From assembly GCA_934432595.1 (NCBI GenBank), contig CAKRYR010000001.1, positions 186,001 to 250,000 on the forward strand: 64,000 nt of DNA. The letters are read 5' to 3'. Below the pieces are notes generated by a model. It had not been told where the DNA came from and searched no databases. It saw only the letters and a list, made by a program, of their open reading frames with translations. The stretch is from an uncultured Lachnospiraceae bacterium (lineage in GTDB: Bacteria; Bacillota; Clostridia; Lachnospirales; Lachnospiraceae). Shown piece after piece: positions 36,860 to 47,063 of the stretch. Position 1 is the stretch's first letter; the number at the start of each line of letters is the position of its first letter. A program made the translations under genes and the position numbers.

Positions 36860-37435
36860 CTAGCTAAAATTTCCTATTATGGCGTAAACAATAGTTCCAA
36901 CGACACCACTTCCTAAAATAATAGTTATGGCATTCATCTTAAATTTTCTCAACAAAAATAGTGCAATTACAAAAATTATTAATTCTACAACTCTAATATT
37001 ACTTAATACTATCTCTTTAAGTTCTGCTTGAAATAATCCCAACATTAATATAGATGCTCCCGCCGAGCCTATTAAAGCAACTACTGCTGGTCTCATTGCA
37101 CCAAGTACAATTTGTACCCCTTTTACGCTTCTATATTTATAATAAAAATGCGCAAGTATTAAACAAATGCAAAAAGACGGAATGATACATCCAATGGAAC
37201 ACAAAATCACCCCTGGTATCCCTGATATCCTCATGCCGACAAAAGTTGCTGAATTGATAGATATAGGTCCTGGAGTCATCTCAGCCACTGTTATTAAATC
37301 AGAGAATTCTTCTAGTGTCATTACTTTATGAATATTAACAATCTGCTCTTGAATTAGTGGTATTGCTGCATATCCACCACCAACACTAAATAATCCTACC
37401 TGAATAAATGCCCAAAACAATGTTAACAATAACAT
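36860..37435 (-). CDS. Chromate transporter-type protein, second half of a split pair
   Basis: 191 residues, about six membrane segments. Family block FIQVGLFSVGGGYAAIPLIQEQIV, then AEMTPGPISINSATFVG, the GGG and TPGP motifs of the CHR superfamily. Short CHR proteins act as heterodimers; the partner is encoded directly upstream, with stop and start codons adjacent and GAGGTGG in the end of the upstream gene serving as ribosome site. It may export chromate or move another oxyanion. Confidence 0.9.
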   Translation of the reverse strand: MLLLTLFWAFIQVGLFSVGGGYAAIPLIQEQIVNIHKVMTLEEFSDLITVAEMTPGPISINSATFVGMRISGIPGVILCSIGCIIPSFCICLILAHFYYKYRSVKGVQIVLGAMRPAVVALIGSAGASILMLGLFQAELKEIVLSNIRVVELIIFVIALFLLRKFKMNAITIILGSGVVGTIVYAIIGNFS

Positions 37436-38011
37436 CTACGCCACCTCACCATTCTTTTTACTGTAATAAATAAGTAAATCTATAATTCCTATTCCTAAAC
37501 ATACAAGAATAACAATCATTGCACTTATATCTAGAAAATAAGTTGCTATAAATGCTATTATCATCATCCCAATATATAGCACTCTTTTTGTCTTTAACAC
37601 ATTTTTTGCAAGATTAATTACCACATCAAATATAACTGCTGCCACACCAGCTCTCATAACTTGCAAAGCAATTGCTATATAGCGATTAGTACGAAACTGT
37701 TCATAAAATAACGAAATAATAGAAATTATAATCATTGGTGGAAGTATTGTCCCCAATATAGCCGTTAGTGATCCTATAACTCCTGCCATCCTATATCCTA
37801 TAATTACAGATGCATTTACTGGAAGTGGACCTGGTGCTGATTGGGTAATGGCTGTTACATCTAACATCTCATCTTCTTCAAGCCACTTTAACTCTTCCAC
37901 ATATTTCTTTTTCATTAAAGATACTATTACAAATCCTCCGCCAAAAGTACATGCACTTAATATAAACATAGTTTTAAATAATGTCCACAATTTACTATAA
38001 TCCTTTTTCAC
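37436..38011 (-). CDS. Chromate transporter-type protein, first half of a split pair
   Basis: About 191 residues starting with GTG 38011, which has GGAGG six bases upstream; a longer frame reaches 38032 but lacks a ribosome site. The CHR family markers are FILSACTFGGGFVIVSLMKKKYV and TQSAPGPLPVNASVIIGY. About six membrane segments. Directly followed by its paralogous partner. Immediately upstream lies a remnant of a radical SAM gene. Confidence 0.9.
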   Translation of the reverse strand: MKKDYSKLWTLFKTMFILSACTFGGGFVIVSLMKKKYVEELKWLEEDEMLDVTAITQSAPGPLPVNASVIIGYRMAGVIGSLTAILGTILPPMIIISIISLFYEQFRTNRYIAIALQVMRAGVAAVIFDVVINLAKNVLKTKRVLYIGMMIIAFIATYFLDISAMIVILVCLGIGIIDLLIYYSKKNGEVA

Positions 38012-38028
38012 ATTAATCCTCCAACAAA

Positions 38029-38199
38029 TCAAACTCTACTAGTTTTTAATTCTATCATACTATGTAGTATCTCACAATTATAATATTCAAAACCTATAAG
38101 AACCATTTCACAGCCACTTTCTTTCATTAGCCTTAAGAGTTCCTCATCTTTTACAATATCTAACGTTATCTGAGTTGTCCAAATTATATTTACTTTTTT
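38029..38199 (-). pseudogene. Fragment of a B12/radical SAM-type protein
   Basis: About 56 codons without start: IIWTTQITLDIVKDEELLRL then MKESGCEMVLIGFE, which is the beta-strand/helix block of B12-binding radical SAM proteins that normally reads ...GFESI/SV. It ends at a TGA at 38029 overlapping the region upstream of the chromate transporter. No CxxxCxxC motif is present, so it is a decayed remnant. Confidence 0.6.
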
Positions 38200-38229
38200 A
38201 ATTCAGTAAACAATTCTCTAGCAAATATT

Positions 38230-38258
38230 TTGATTTTTTTTATAAATTATGTTAAAAT
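38230..38258 (+). promoter_or_regulatory. Promoter of the M3 oligopeptidase gene
   Basis: TTGATT (38230-38235), 17-bp spacer, TAAAAT (38253-38258), about 50 bp before the start codon, which has GGAGGG. Confidence 0.6.
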
Positions 38259-38308
38259 ATTACAGAAAAAAATCGTTTATAAATAACAATTAATAATGGA
38301 GGGTAAGT

Positions 38309-40009
38309 ATGAAAGATTTTAAATTTGACAAATTAGAATATGTTAGACCTGATTTAGCTAAATTTAAAGAAACACTATCAGATTTAACTAATCAATTGAG
38401 TAATGCCTCTTCTTATGAAGAAGCTAAAAAAGTATTTTTATTAGAAGATGAAAAAATGCAAGAATTAGAATCAACATTTACTATTGCATTTGTAAGAAAC
38501 ACTCTTGATACAACAGATGAATTTTATGAAGCTGAAGTTGCTTATTTTAATGATGAAATGCCAACAGTTCAGGCTTCTTTAGTTTCTTTTGGTGAAACAC
38601 TATCTGTAAGTCCATTTCGTAATGAATTTGAAAAAGAATATGGAAAACAAATTTTCACAAAGATTGAATTAGAAAAAAACTCTTTTTGTGAAGTAAATAT
38701 TCCTTTAATGCAACAAGAAGCAAAACTTACTAATGAATATCAAAAGATAATGGCTACAGCTAAGATTCCTTTCAATGGAAAGGAACTAAACCTATATGGC
38801 GTTCAAAAATATTTTGAACATGATGACCGAAATGTTAGAAAAGCTGCTGTAAAAGCATATTCTGATTTTTATCATTCAAATGAAACAAGATTAGAAGAAA
38901 TATGGGATGAACTTATTAAAATACGTAATGAAATGGGTAAAAACTTAGGTTTTGATAACTACATTCCTTTAGGTTATATACTACAAGGAAGAACTGACTA
39001 TGGATATAAAGAAGTCGCAAGTTTTAGAGAACAAGTTCGTACAGAATTAGTTCCACTATGCTCTAAACTATATGAAGCACAAGCCAAACGTTTAGATATT
39101 GACAAGGTTCATTTTTATGATGAGAAAACCATCTTTGCAGATGGTAACGCTACTCCTGCTGGAGATGATGATTTTATGATTGAACAAGCTCGTAAAATGT
39201 ATCATGAAATGAGTCCAGAAACAGGAAAATTTATCGATTTTATGATTGAGCATAATCTTATGGACCTTAAGAATAAACCCGGAAAAGCCTCTACAGGATA
39301 TATGACAACACTTCCTTCATTTAATGCACCATTTGTTTTTTCTTGTTTTAATCAAACTATTTTTGATGCACAAGTATTAACTCATGAATTAGGTCATGCA
39401 TTTGCTGGATATGAAGCTATGCGTAATCAACCAATAAGTGACTACTATAGTATGTCAACTGATATTGCTGAAATTCACTCTATGTCTATGGAACAATTCT
39501 CTTATCCATACGCAGAGTATTTCTTCGGTGATGATGCAGACAAATTCCGTTTTGCCCATCTACAAGATGCAATAACATTTGTACCATTTGGTGTTGCTGT
39601 TGATGAATTCCAACATATCTGCTATGAAAAGGAAAACTTAACACCTAAGGAAAGAACTCTAGAATGGAAGAAACTTGAAGAAAAATATATGCCATGGCGT
39701 GATTATGAAGATGATGAATTCTTCAATCGTGGTGGTTATTGGTACCATAAATTACATATATTCTTATACCCATTCTATTATATCAATTATACCCTAACAA
39801 CAATGGGGGCTATGGAATTTAAGAAAAAAGACCATGAAAACCACAAACAAGCTTGGAATGATTATCTTAAACTTTGTAAATGTGGTGGTAGCTTAAGCTA
39901 TTTAGAAACACTAAAATATGCAAATGTATCTAATCCTTTTGAAGATGGTAGTGTTGCTAAATCAACAACATTTGCAAGAGAAGAATTATTAAATTCACCG
40001 CTTATATAA
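38309..40009 (+). CDS. M3 family oligoendopeptidase (PepF-like)
   Basis: Cytoplasmic zinc oligopeptidase of 566 residues, usual length for the M3B clade. Zinc motif HELGH with His359, Glu360 and His363 in VLTHELGHAFAGYEA, and the downstream third ligand region DIAEIHSMSMEQFSYPY. C-terminal GGYWYHKLHIFLYPFYYINYTL is conserved in the family. It breaks down short peptides. Own promoter, strong ribosome site and a strong terminator make it a single-gene unit. Neighbours are divergent or convergent. Confidence 0.95.
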   Translation: MKDFKFDKLEYVRPDLAKFKETLSDLTNQLSNASSYEEAKKVFLLEDEKMQELESTFTIAFVRNTLDTTDEFYEAEVAYFNDEMPTVQASLVSFGETLSVSPFRNEFEKEYGKQIFTKIELEKNSFCEVNIPLMQQEAKLTNEYQKIMATAKIPFNGKELNLYGVQKYFEHDDRNVRKAAVKAYSDFYHSNETRLEEIWDELIKIRNEMGKNLGFDNYIPLGYILQGRTDYGYKEVASFREQVRTELVPLCSKLYEAQAKRLDIDKVHFYDEKTIFADGNATPAGDDDFMIEQARKMYHEMSPETGKFIDFMIEHNLMDLKNKPGKASTGYMTTLPSFNAPFVFSCFNQTIFDAQVLTHELGHAFAGYEAMRNQPISDYYSMSTDIAEIHSMSMEQFSYPYAEYFFGDDADKFRFAHLQDAITFVPFGVAVDEFQHICYEKENLTPKERTLEWKKLEEKYMPWRDYEDDEFFNRGGYWYHKLHIFLYPFYYINYTLTTMGAMEFKKKDHENHKQAWNDYLKLCKCGGSLSYLETLKYANVSNPFEDGSVAKSTTFAREELLNSPLI

Positions 40010-40011
40010 AG

Positions 40012-40052
40012 AAAACGCATTCAAGTGTCCACACACATTTGAATGCGTTTTT
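40012..40052. terminator. Terminator after the M3 oligopeptidase gene
   Basis: AAAACGCATTCAAGTGT (40012-40028) pairs with ACATTTGAATGCGTTTT (40035-40051), followed by T-rich sequence; A-tract on the other side allows use from the convergent MCP gene. Confidence 0.88.
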
Positions 40053-40095
40053 TCTTTAATAGACGAGGAAATTGCGTCGAATTTACAGCCTATTT

Positions 40096-41751
40096 TTATA
40101 CACTATACTCATTAAACTCATCTGCAATACCTACTAAATCATTCATAAGATTTTTAGTTCTTACAGCCTTTTCCTTATTATCTTTATTTAATTCAAGAGC
40201 CTGATTTGTTTTTTTACTAACGCCCAAACTAGATTTAACTAAATCCTTTGATTTATCTCCTATTCCTTCGCTATACTCTACAACATTATTAACCTTGTTT
40301 AAAATGCTACTAATATTTTCATTAAGAACTGAAATATATTTATCCATATCGTTAAAATCAACTATCGCTTCATCAATTGTTTTATTTTCTTCATTAACAG
40401 CATCAACAACACTGTATATCACTTTTTTAGCACGTTCTGTATTACCTTCAAGTTTTAATACGACTTTATTTATATCATCAAGCATAGTATTAGTCTGTTC
40501 TGATAAATTTCTTATCTCACTAGCTACAATTGCAAAACCTTTTCCTTTCTCACCTGCTCTTGCACTCTCTATACCAGCATTTAATGATAATAAATTTGTC
40601 TGATCAGATACCTCTTCTATACCACTTATTGTCTTTTTAACTTTCTTTATATTCTTTACAAATTCGTTTATAGCTGCTATTACTTCCTCATTATTTTCCA
40701 CAATAACTTTTGATTTTTCCTTTAAATCTGCAACAGAGTTCTTACTATTATTTAATCCTTTCTGTGAATTGCTTGTAGATTCTAATGCTCTATTAACCTC
40801 TACTTTAACATCATTAATCATTTTCATAATATTAGAAGTCATTTGTTTTTGTTCCTCTGCACTATTTACATTTGCTTTGCTTCTATCATCTATTTCCTCA
40901 AATATACTTAACGAATTATTAGTTTCTTTTTCCAAGTCATCTATAATACTACTTGTATTATATGCGTCAACCTTAACTTGCTTTCCAATTTCTAATATTT
41001 GGTTAGAAAGATCTTGTACATTATCCTTTCTTTTCTTAATTTCATTAACCTTTAATTCATTAATTTTCTTTATTATGTATGATGTTCTAACCAAGCTAAT
41101 ATAAAATACAATGGAAATAATCAATACTGTTACAAATATCCAACCTTGATACATTGGATTATCCTTTAACGTATATCCCATCATCTGCTTATAGATTCCA
41201 ACAATCGTTATAACTGTAAATGATATTCCAGAAAATATTGTAAACTTTACATCACCATAAATAGAACAAGCTACAATAGTTGGGAATATCACAAGAAAAG
41301 CCCAATTAGACACTAGCATAAATGTTGAAAATAAACCTATGGCAAATTCTCCCAATATAATATATCTAAACCATTTAAAATTCTCCTTATAGAAAAATAA
41401 AATTAAGTTAAAGCAATAATCTCCTAAAATACCTTGTCCTATTGAGTAAAATTCTGTATAAGATATTTTTCCATATCTAAGTTCACCAACAAATCCTAAT
41501 AAAATAACAAACTCAACGATCATTGTAAATAAAACTATCATTTTATTATTTTCAGAATAATCATCTTTATTCTTTACTTTATACTTCAAAAAAAACAAAT
41601 AATATATAAGCATCCAAACAATTATAATTGATATAGGAATCAGCATCCTAATACTCTGTTTATTCATATTTTTACAAATATAATTTATCAAAAGATTAAA
41701 TAAAATTCCAATTATTATCATGCCAATTTTGCATTTCTTTGTATTTATCAT
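40096..41751 (-). CDS. Methyl-accepting chemotaxis protein, polytopic, no HAMP
   Basis: 551 residues. About six or seven membrane segments in residues 8-225, a short linker, then the signalling rod. Tip: [40 protein letters not shown]; the trimer-contact Glu equivalent to Tsr E385 is present. Resembles the next gene upstream in both halves, so the two are paralogues; they lie 24 bp apart on the same strand and share a transcript. The sensor is embedded in the membrane and its signal is unknown. Confidence 0.9.
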   Translation of the reverse strand: MINTKKCKIGMIIIGILFNLLINYICKNMNKQSIRMLIPISIIIVWMLIYYLFFLKYKVKNKDDYSENNKMIVLFTMIVEFVILLGFVGELRYGKISYTEFYSIGQGILGDYCFNLILFFYKENFKWFRYIILGEFAIGLFSTFMLVSNWAFLVIFPTIVACSIYGDVKFTIFSGISFTVITIVGIYKQMMGYTLKDNPMYQGWIFVTVLIISIVFYISLVRTSYIIKKINELKVNEIKKRKDNVQDLSNQILEIGKQVKVDAYNTSSIIDDLEKETNNSLSIFEEIDDRSKANVNSAEEQKQMTSNIMKMINDVKVEVNRALESTSNSQKGLNNSKNSVADLKEKSKVIVENNEEVIAAINEFVKNIKKVKKTISGIEEVSDQTNLLSLNAGIESARAGEKGKGFAIVASEIRNLSEQTNTMLDDINKVVLKLEGNTERAKKVIYSVVDAVNEENKTIDEAIVDFNDMDKYISVLNENISSILNKVNNVVEYSEGIGDKSKDLVKSSLGVSKKTNQALELNKDNKEKAVRTKNLMNDLVGIADEFNEYSV

Positions 41752-41775
41752 TTATGCCTCCATATTTTTGTATCA

Positions 41776-43542
41776 TCATTTACCCATTTGCATAGTATAT
41801 AGTACCTCATCCATTTTATCTGCAGTAACTAAAATATTATTCATTAAATTTCTAGCTTTCTCAATTTTTTCCTTATTATCCTTATTTAAATTATCTGCTT
41901 CGTTAGTATTATTTATAACATTTTCACTAGAAGCCATCATCTGTCCTATATGATTTTCTATACTATTATTAAAGCTACTTACACTGCTTACCCTATTAGA
42001 TATTTCATTTACATTACTACTTAATCCATTAATGTTTTTTCCCATGCTGTCAAAATCTTGTATTGTGTTATCTATAGTGTGATTTTCTTCATCTATAGAC
42101 TCAACTACTTCATTAATAGCCTTTTGTGATATATACGCACTCTTTTCTAACTTATCTACAATATTATTTATACTATTAGTTAATTCAGCTGTCTCTTTGG
42201 CTAAGGTACGAATTTGTCCTGCAACTACAGCAAATCCTTTCCCCACATCTCCTGCTCTTATACTTTTTATAGATGCATTTAGTGCTAATAAATTTGTCTC
42301 ATCCGATATATACGCTATTCCTTCTGTTATATCTTTTACTTGTCTTGCATTTTCAACAAATTCATCTATTACTTTTATAACTTCTTTATTATTTTCATTT
42401 ATTAGACTAGATTTATTCTTTAAATCTTCAAAAGACCTCTTGCTTTTATTTAATCCTTCTAAAGATTTTCCCGTCATCATTTCTGTCCTATCTACTTCCT
42501 CAACAACATTTTCAATTAACTTAGAAATATTGTGTGTCATTTGTGTCTGTTCTTCTATGCCATTAAAATTATTCCTAGTTTCTTCTGATATATTATCTAA
42601 TACCTCACCAGAATTTTTAATAGCTTTATCTAAGTCATTTACTAATTTGTTAGTCTCAAATATGCTTATTTTAACCTTCATTCCAATCCCTATAATTTTA
42701 TCTGTTAGCTTTTCAATTCTTCTTTGCTCATCTTCTATAACCTCTATTTTTTTATTATTAGTTCTCTTTGTAACTTGTGTGATTCTTATTATTACCCAAG
42801 AATGTATTAATAAAAGAGCTAGTACTATTATATACATCCATCTAGTATGTCCATTTTCCTCATTAAATGGAGTTTCAAAAAAATACTTTACACTCGATAA
42901 CATTCCTAATGCTCGTCCATGAAGTTTTCCTGTCTCAAAATATTGAACTTGTCTACAAGCTCCTCCCATAGCTAACAAGTTCGCAACTCCAGCAGAAATA
43001 ATCATCAATTTTATATCCTCAAAATATGAAAAAACTGTTAGCACTGGTATTAATATCATTAATGACCAAAAAGAATAAGTATTTACTACTCCAAGATAAT
43101 AAATTATCCAAAAGCAAACAATAATATAAATCTTTAGTTTCTCTGAACTTTTATTTTTATAGAAAATATATAGCTCAATTAAATTCAAGATAGGAATTAA
43201 TATATATGATGCATACAAAAGCAATGAAGCATTTTGAGTATATGTTTTATCTGCAAATAAACTATTTTCAAATGTGCATCCAAATATAAATATATACTTT
43301 GTAATTCCTGAAAATCTTAAGATTGCCTTATACTTCATTTCATCAATGTCACACCTAATTCTTGTTAAGACAAGTGCATATATAAATGCTGTAATTGCTA
43401 TTAAAATACATATATCTCTATAATCAGCTTTTAATACCCCCTTTAAAACAAGACACCCTAACATTCCTAATATACATACTCTCAATGCTATTATATATAA
43501 TTTTTTACTTTCTTTATTATTTACTTTCAAGTTGTTATCCAT
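41776..43542 (-). CDS. MCP-like protein with diverged signalling tip
   Basis: About 588 residues from ATG 43542 (GAGGAG upstream). About six membrane segments in residues 15-255, coiled rod after about 265. The hairpin tip reads [20 protein letters not shown] then [19 protein letters not shown]: compared with Tsr, the residue at the E385 position is Lys and Q374 is Glu, and the usual EAARAGE is KSIRAGD. E385 is a trimer-contact residue in Tsr, so coupling to the standard array may be changed. Paralogue of the downstream MCP. Confidence 0.85.
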   Translation of the reverse strand: MDNNLKVNNKESKKLYIIALRVCILGMLGCLVLKGVLKADYRDICILIAITAFIYALVLTRIRCDIDEMKYKAILRFSGITKYIFIFGCTFENSLFADKTYTQNASLLLYASYILIPILNLIELYIFYKNKSSEKLKIYIIVCFWIIYYLGVVNTYSFWSLMILIPVLTVFSYFEDIKLMIISAGVANLLAMGGACRQVQYFETGKLHGRALGMLSSVKYFFETPFNEENGHTRWMYIIVLALLLIHSWVIIRITQVTKRTNNKKIEVIEDEQRRIEKLTDKIIGIGMKVKISIFETNKLVNDLDKAIKNSGEVLDNISEETRNNFNGIEEQTQMTHNISKLIENVVEEVDRTEMMTGKSLEGLNKSKRSFEDLKNKSSLINENNKEVIKVIDEFVENARQVKDITEGIAYISDETNLLALNASIKSIRAGDVGKGFAVVAGQIRTLAKETAELTNSINNIVDKLEKSAYISQKAINEVVESIDEENHTIDNTIQDFDSMGKNINGLSSNVNEISNRVSSVSSFNNSIENHIGQMMASSENVINNTNEADNLNKDNKEKIEKARNLMNNILVTADKMDEVLYTMQMGK

Positions 43543-43587
43543 ACCGAGTCTCCTCATATACTAAAATATATCACATGCGTTTTATGC

Positions 43588-45144
43588 TTACTTCTTATCC
43601 TCATGATATTCCTGTTCAGTATTAACATTCCAAATATTACTCTTATCTTCTACTCCATTTATAATATTACCTACTGTCTCAAAAGCCGTCATCATGGAGT
43701 GATCCATATTATTATATCTATGTTGACCATTGCGTCCAATACAATATAGATTATTTATACCATTCAAATAATCTATAACTTTATCAATCTCATCATAAGT
43801 GTCAAAATAAGCTGGATAGGCTTTCTTTACTTTCTCCATATGACTATCCTTAACGTTATCCTTAGAAGATATTATTCCCATCTTCATCAATTCATTAATA
43901 CCCATTTCCACCCATTCATTTTCAGGCATATTCCAATACTCATCACCTTCTTTACAGAAGTACTCCAATCCTATCCATACAGTTTCATTAGGTTTTTCAA
44001 CAAGATAAGGTGACCAGTTATTAAATACCTGAATACGACCTAACTTAACACCTGTATCTTGTACATATATCCAACAATCTGGGACAATATTATTCAATGT
44101 TTTTAACTTTGTCTCGTTTTCAAGATTTAGACCATTAAGTAAAAGTCCTACTGTTACAAAATCTCTATAAGGTAAACCTTCAGCAATCTTTGTAACTGAC
44201 GTTGGGACATCATTCATTCCTTCAATCAAATCTTTTATAGACATAGATGAAATTAAAATGTCCCCATCAATTTCTACTATATCTTCTTCATTTCCTTGCT
44301 TAGTTACTTTAACACCAGTCGCTTTATTATCATAAATAGATACTCCTACAACCTTACATCCTTTTTCAATTTTCCCACCTAATTTTTCAAACTCTTCTGC
44401 TACTGTTTCCCATAGTTGTCCTGGTCCATACTTAGGGTAATAAAATTCTTCTATTAAAGATGTCTCAACCTTATTATTTACTCCAAATATTTTACTAAAT
44501 ATATCTTTAAGTATTGCCACAACAGATAGGCCTTTTACACGTTGAGCACCCCAATCAGCAGATATTTCACGTGGATGTCTTCCCCATAATTTTTCAGTAT
44601 ATCCTTCAAAAAACATGCTATAAAGCTTACGTCCAAAACGATTTATATAGAAATTCTCAAGAGAATCTTCTTTTTTCTTATGAATCATAGATGCAAAATA
44701 ACTAAATCCTGCTTGTATAGTAGTTAGGAATCCCATATTATGTATTGTGTTCCAATTAAGCTTAACAGGATAATCAAAGAATTTTTTATTATAATAAATA
44801 CGTGATACCCTATTACGAGTTAACATAACCCTATCCTCTTTATCAGGGTCTGGTCCTCCCTCATGTAGTGGCACCTCTCTTTCAAGAACCTTATCATCAT
44901 ATGATGGTGCTCCTTGTAAAGGCATCATATCATTCCACCACTTCATAACAACTGAACTTTTAGAAAAGAAACGATGTCCTCCAATATCCATTCTATTGCC
45001 ATTATATCTTACTGTCCTTGATATTCCACCTATCTCTTTGCTTTCTTCTAAAATAATAACTTCATACTCTTTAGATTGTCTTAATAACTCATATCCTGCT
45101 GTTAATCCAGCTGGTCCTGCTCCAATAATAATAACTTTCTTCAT
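43588..45144 (-). CDS. FAD-dependent oxidoreductase (protoporphyrinogen oxidase/UDP-galactopyranose mutase-like)
   Basis: 518 residues. FAD-binding start [21 protein letters not shown] with the GxGxxG motif and the acidic residue in [17 protein letters not shown], then [11 protein letters not shown], the motif shared by UDP-galactopyranose mutase and amine-oxidase-like flavoproteins. C-terminal [19 protein letters not shown] closes the FAD site. Found beside a GT-C glycosyltransferase gene upstream (92 bp away, same strand), so it may work on a sugar nucleotide or lipid-linked sugar for the cell surface. The exact reaction is not known. Confidence 0.85.
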   Translation of the reverse strand: MKKVIIIGAGPAGLTAGYELLRQSKEYEVIILEESKEIGGISRTVRYNGNRMDIGGHRFFSKSSVVMKWWNDMMPLQGAPSYDDKVLEREVPLHEGGPDPDKEDRVMLTRNRVSRIYYNKKFFDYPVKLNWNTIHNMGFLTTIQAGFSYFASMIHKKKEDSLENFYINRFGRKLYSMFFEGYTEKLWGRHPREISADWGAQRVKGLSVVAILKDIFSKIFGVNNKVETSLIEEFYYPKYGPGQLWETVAEEFEKLGGKIEKGCKVVGVSIYDNKATGVKVTKQGNEEDIVEIDGDILISSMSIKDLIEGMNDVPTSVTKIAEGLPYRDFVTVGLLLNGLNLENETKLKTLNNIVPDCWIYVQDTGVKLGRIQVFNNWSPYLVEKPNETVWIGLEYFCKEGDEYWNMPENEWVEMGINELMKMGIISSKDNVKDSHMEKVKKAYPAYFDTYDEIDKVIDYLNGINNLYCIGRNGQHRYNNMDHSMMTAFETVGNIINGVEDKSNIWNVNTEQEYHEDKK

Positions 45145-45236
45145 AACATAAATTACAACTATAATTAGTTGTTCCTCCTATACAATTTTCGTATTCAAGT
45201 AATAATTTTATATATTAATTTCTAAAATAACTTTTA

Positions 45237-46769
45237 CTATTTTACTGTCAAATACACTATCATAGATGATATAGCATATATAATTGTAGCTGAATATATA
45301 AAACCCAGTCCCATTTTATATGCTACATTATCCTTCCTTTCTATTTGTCGGCAGAATAATCCTATATATATAGCACCTACTATAACCGTAATAACAATAT
45401 ATCTAAAATCCATTGTACAGGTATGTGGATAATTAATATTAAAACTTATATATGAAATCATCTGACATAACCATATAAAAAATAGTCCATAGATTAATTC
45501 TCTTTTCTCTTTTGTTTTCATTATAATAGCTATCATTGCTATTATAGATATTACAATCAATACTCCATTACTTATTAATAATATCCAACCAAGAGTATTA
45601 TTTATCTCCAATGTAAACTCCCCAAACAAAGAACCTTTCCATATATAAATAGGTATATTATAATCATCTATCGGCTTATTAAATAGACTTAAATTTTTTA
45701 AGTTCTTTATATGTAATAATAATCTTTCCGACATTGAATAATTACCAACATATATAGGACTTTCTTTTCCTAAATTAAGCACATAGCTTAAAGGTTGCTT
45801 ATATAATATTAAATTACGAATAGGATACCATAATCCCAAAGGTAAACTAATTACTCCAAAAACTATAAGTTGTAATATTGTCATCTTGTATAAATGTTTT
45901 TTAATATTCTTAACTAATACTACACACATAAAAACAGCTGTAAATACTGTTAAAACAGTCATCGATGTTTTTGTCATCATTCCAAGTCCATAAGCTATAG
46001 CTAGTATAATAATACTCTTCCAATCTTGATTATAGTACCACTTATATGTATATCTAATTGCCACAACCATAAAGAAAAATACTAGTGAATCATTATTAAC
46101 TCTACCTGACATTAGATAAAGATTAGGACAAAATGCTACAATTAACATAATTATATTAGCTATTTTCCCCTTAATATCTGTCTCTTTTAAAAACTCTTTT
46201 ATTTGAAATAATACACCACATGAAGCAAAGCATGATATAAGCTTTGCCGAATCAATTAAGTATTCACCTTCTTTTATTCCTTTTAATAGTCCTACTATAT
46301 GCATAGTAACACTTGATAAAAAATGATAAAAAGGTGGATGATAAAACTGATACCCATTACTATTAGGTAATTTTCCATAAAATAAATGCAATATATATGA
46401 AGCATGTCCTGTTGCATTTAAATCTGCTTGTCCTACATCATGAACTCTAATGTACCATGGCGTATACATTGTATATCCTACACGCATAATTAATCCTATC
46501 ATTAAAATTGCCATACCAACTATAACTTCATTTTTACTTTTATATTTTTCTATACTTACATCTTCACAGCTATTTTTTATAACTTTATTTTTTAAATATA
46601 TAATAAAGCTTAATATTAAAACAATACATATCGTAGCTATCATACATATTTGAATTGTCCTAGTTTTTTCTTCTTCCTTTAATGGTTCAAATATAAGAAA
46701 TAATAAAATTAAAAAGAAATACAGTAATCCATATAACAAACCATCTAATATACTTTTCTTAATCTTCAT
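45237..46769 (-). CDS. GT-C fold membrane glycosyltransferase (PMT/ArnT-like)
   Basis: 510 residues with about 11 to 12 membrane segments. The first large extracellular loop carries RVHDVGQADLNATGHASYIL and later YQFYHPPFYHFLSS, the acidic and HPP motifs of lipid-phosphate-sugar-dependent GT-C enzymes. It probably moves a sugar from an undecaprenyl or dolichyl-type carrier to an extracellular acceptor. It is followed by a flavoprotein that may help supply the donor. Length is normal for the class. The substrate cannot be read. Confidence 0.8.
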   Translation of the reverse strand: MKIKKSILDGLLYGLLYFFLILLFLIFEPLKEEEKTRTIQICMIATICIVLILSFIIYLKNKVIKNSCEDVSIEKYKSKNEVIVGMAILMIGLIMRVGYTMYTPWYIRVHDVGQADLNATGHASYILHLFYGKLPNSNGYQFYHPPFYHFLSSVTMHIVGLLKGIKEGEYLIDSAKLISCFASCGVLFQIKEFLKETDIKGKIANIIMLIVAFCPNLYLMSGRVNNDSLVFFFMVVAIRYTYKWYYNQDWKSIIILAIAYGLGMMTKTSMTVLTVFTAVFMCVVLVKNIKKHLYKMTILQLIVFGVISLPLGLWYPIRNLILYKQPLSYVLNLGKESPIYVGNYSMSERLLLHIKNLKNLSLFNKPIDDYNIPIYIWKGSLFGEFTLEINNTLGWILLISNGVLIVISIIAMIAIIMKTKEKRELIYGLFFIWLCQMISYISFNINYPHTCTMDFRYIVITVIVGAIYIGLFCRQIERKDNVAYKMGLGFIYSATIIYAISSMIVYLTVK

Positions 46770-46808
46770 TTACCGACTTCACTCCTACGACTATACATTT
46801 ATTACAGG

Positions 46809-46985
46809 CTATAAAACTTTATAGTATACTGATCCGCACATAAAAATGCTATACCTCGATTGTTTATAATATGACCATCTACTTAAAAAATTAGCAGCAT
46901 CTGCATTTGTTACTCCCAAAGCTGATGCTATTATAGTCAAAAATAATACTAAAATTATTAAATTAAAATACGTATTTTTTCTCAT
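46809..46985 (-). CDS. 58-residue secreted peptide, new small gene
   Basis: Reads MRKNTYFNLIILVLFLTII then ASALGVTNADA, a full signal peptide with a likely cut after ADA near residue 30, and a mature peptide of about 28 residues (ANFLSRWSYYKQSRYSIFMC, then GSVYYKVL). This is rich in Tyr, aromatic and basic residues, with one Cys. AGGAG stands seven bases before the ATG. A TTGACA-N18-TATATT promoter and an 11-bp inverted repeat lie upstream. It follows the lysozyme gene on the same strand. It could be a bacteriocin or a signal peptide. I know no family for it. Confidence 0.65.
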   Translation of the reverse strand: MRKNTYFNLIILVLFLTIIASALGVTNADAANFLSRWSYYKQSRYSIFMCGSVYYKVL

Positions 46986-47001
46986 ACAAAATCTCCTAGG
47001 A

Positions 47002-47031
47002 AAATATATTATCCTAAATAATAATATATTT
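47002..47031. promoter_or_regulatory. Perfect inverted repeat over the start region of the small-peptide gene
   Basis: AAATATATTAT (47002-47012) and ATAATATATTT (47021-47031) are perfect complements with an 8-bp spacer. It covers the -10 box and predicted transcription start of the secreted-peptide gene, where a repressor would act. Confidence 0.55.
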
Positions 47032-47052
47032 CGTCAGGAGATGTTTTGTCAA
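47023..47052 (-). promoter_or_regulatory. Promoter of the secreted-peptide gene
   Basis: TTGACA (47052-47047), 18-bp spacer, TATATT (47028-47023) on the minus strand, about 40 bp upstream of the start codon. Confidence 0.65.
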
Positions 47053-47063
47053 TAATTTCCATA

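Noticed and set aside
42197..42922. 241-codon plus-strand frame
   Set aside because: Shadow of the MCP gene; long because of its regular coiled-coil codons.
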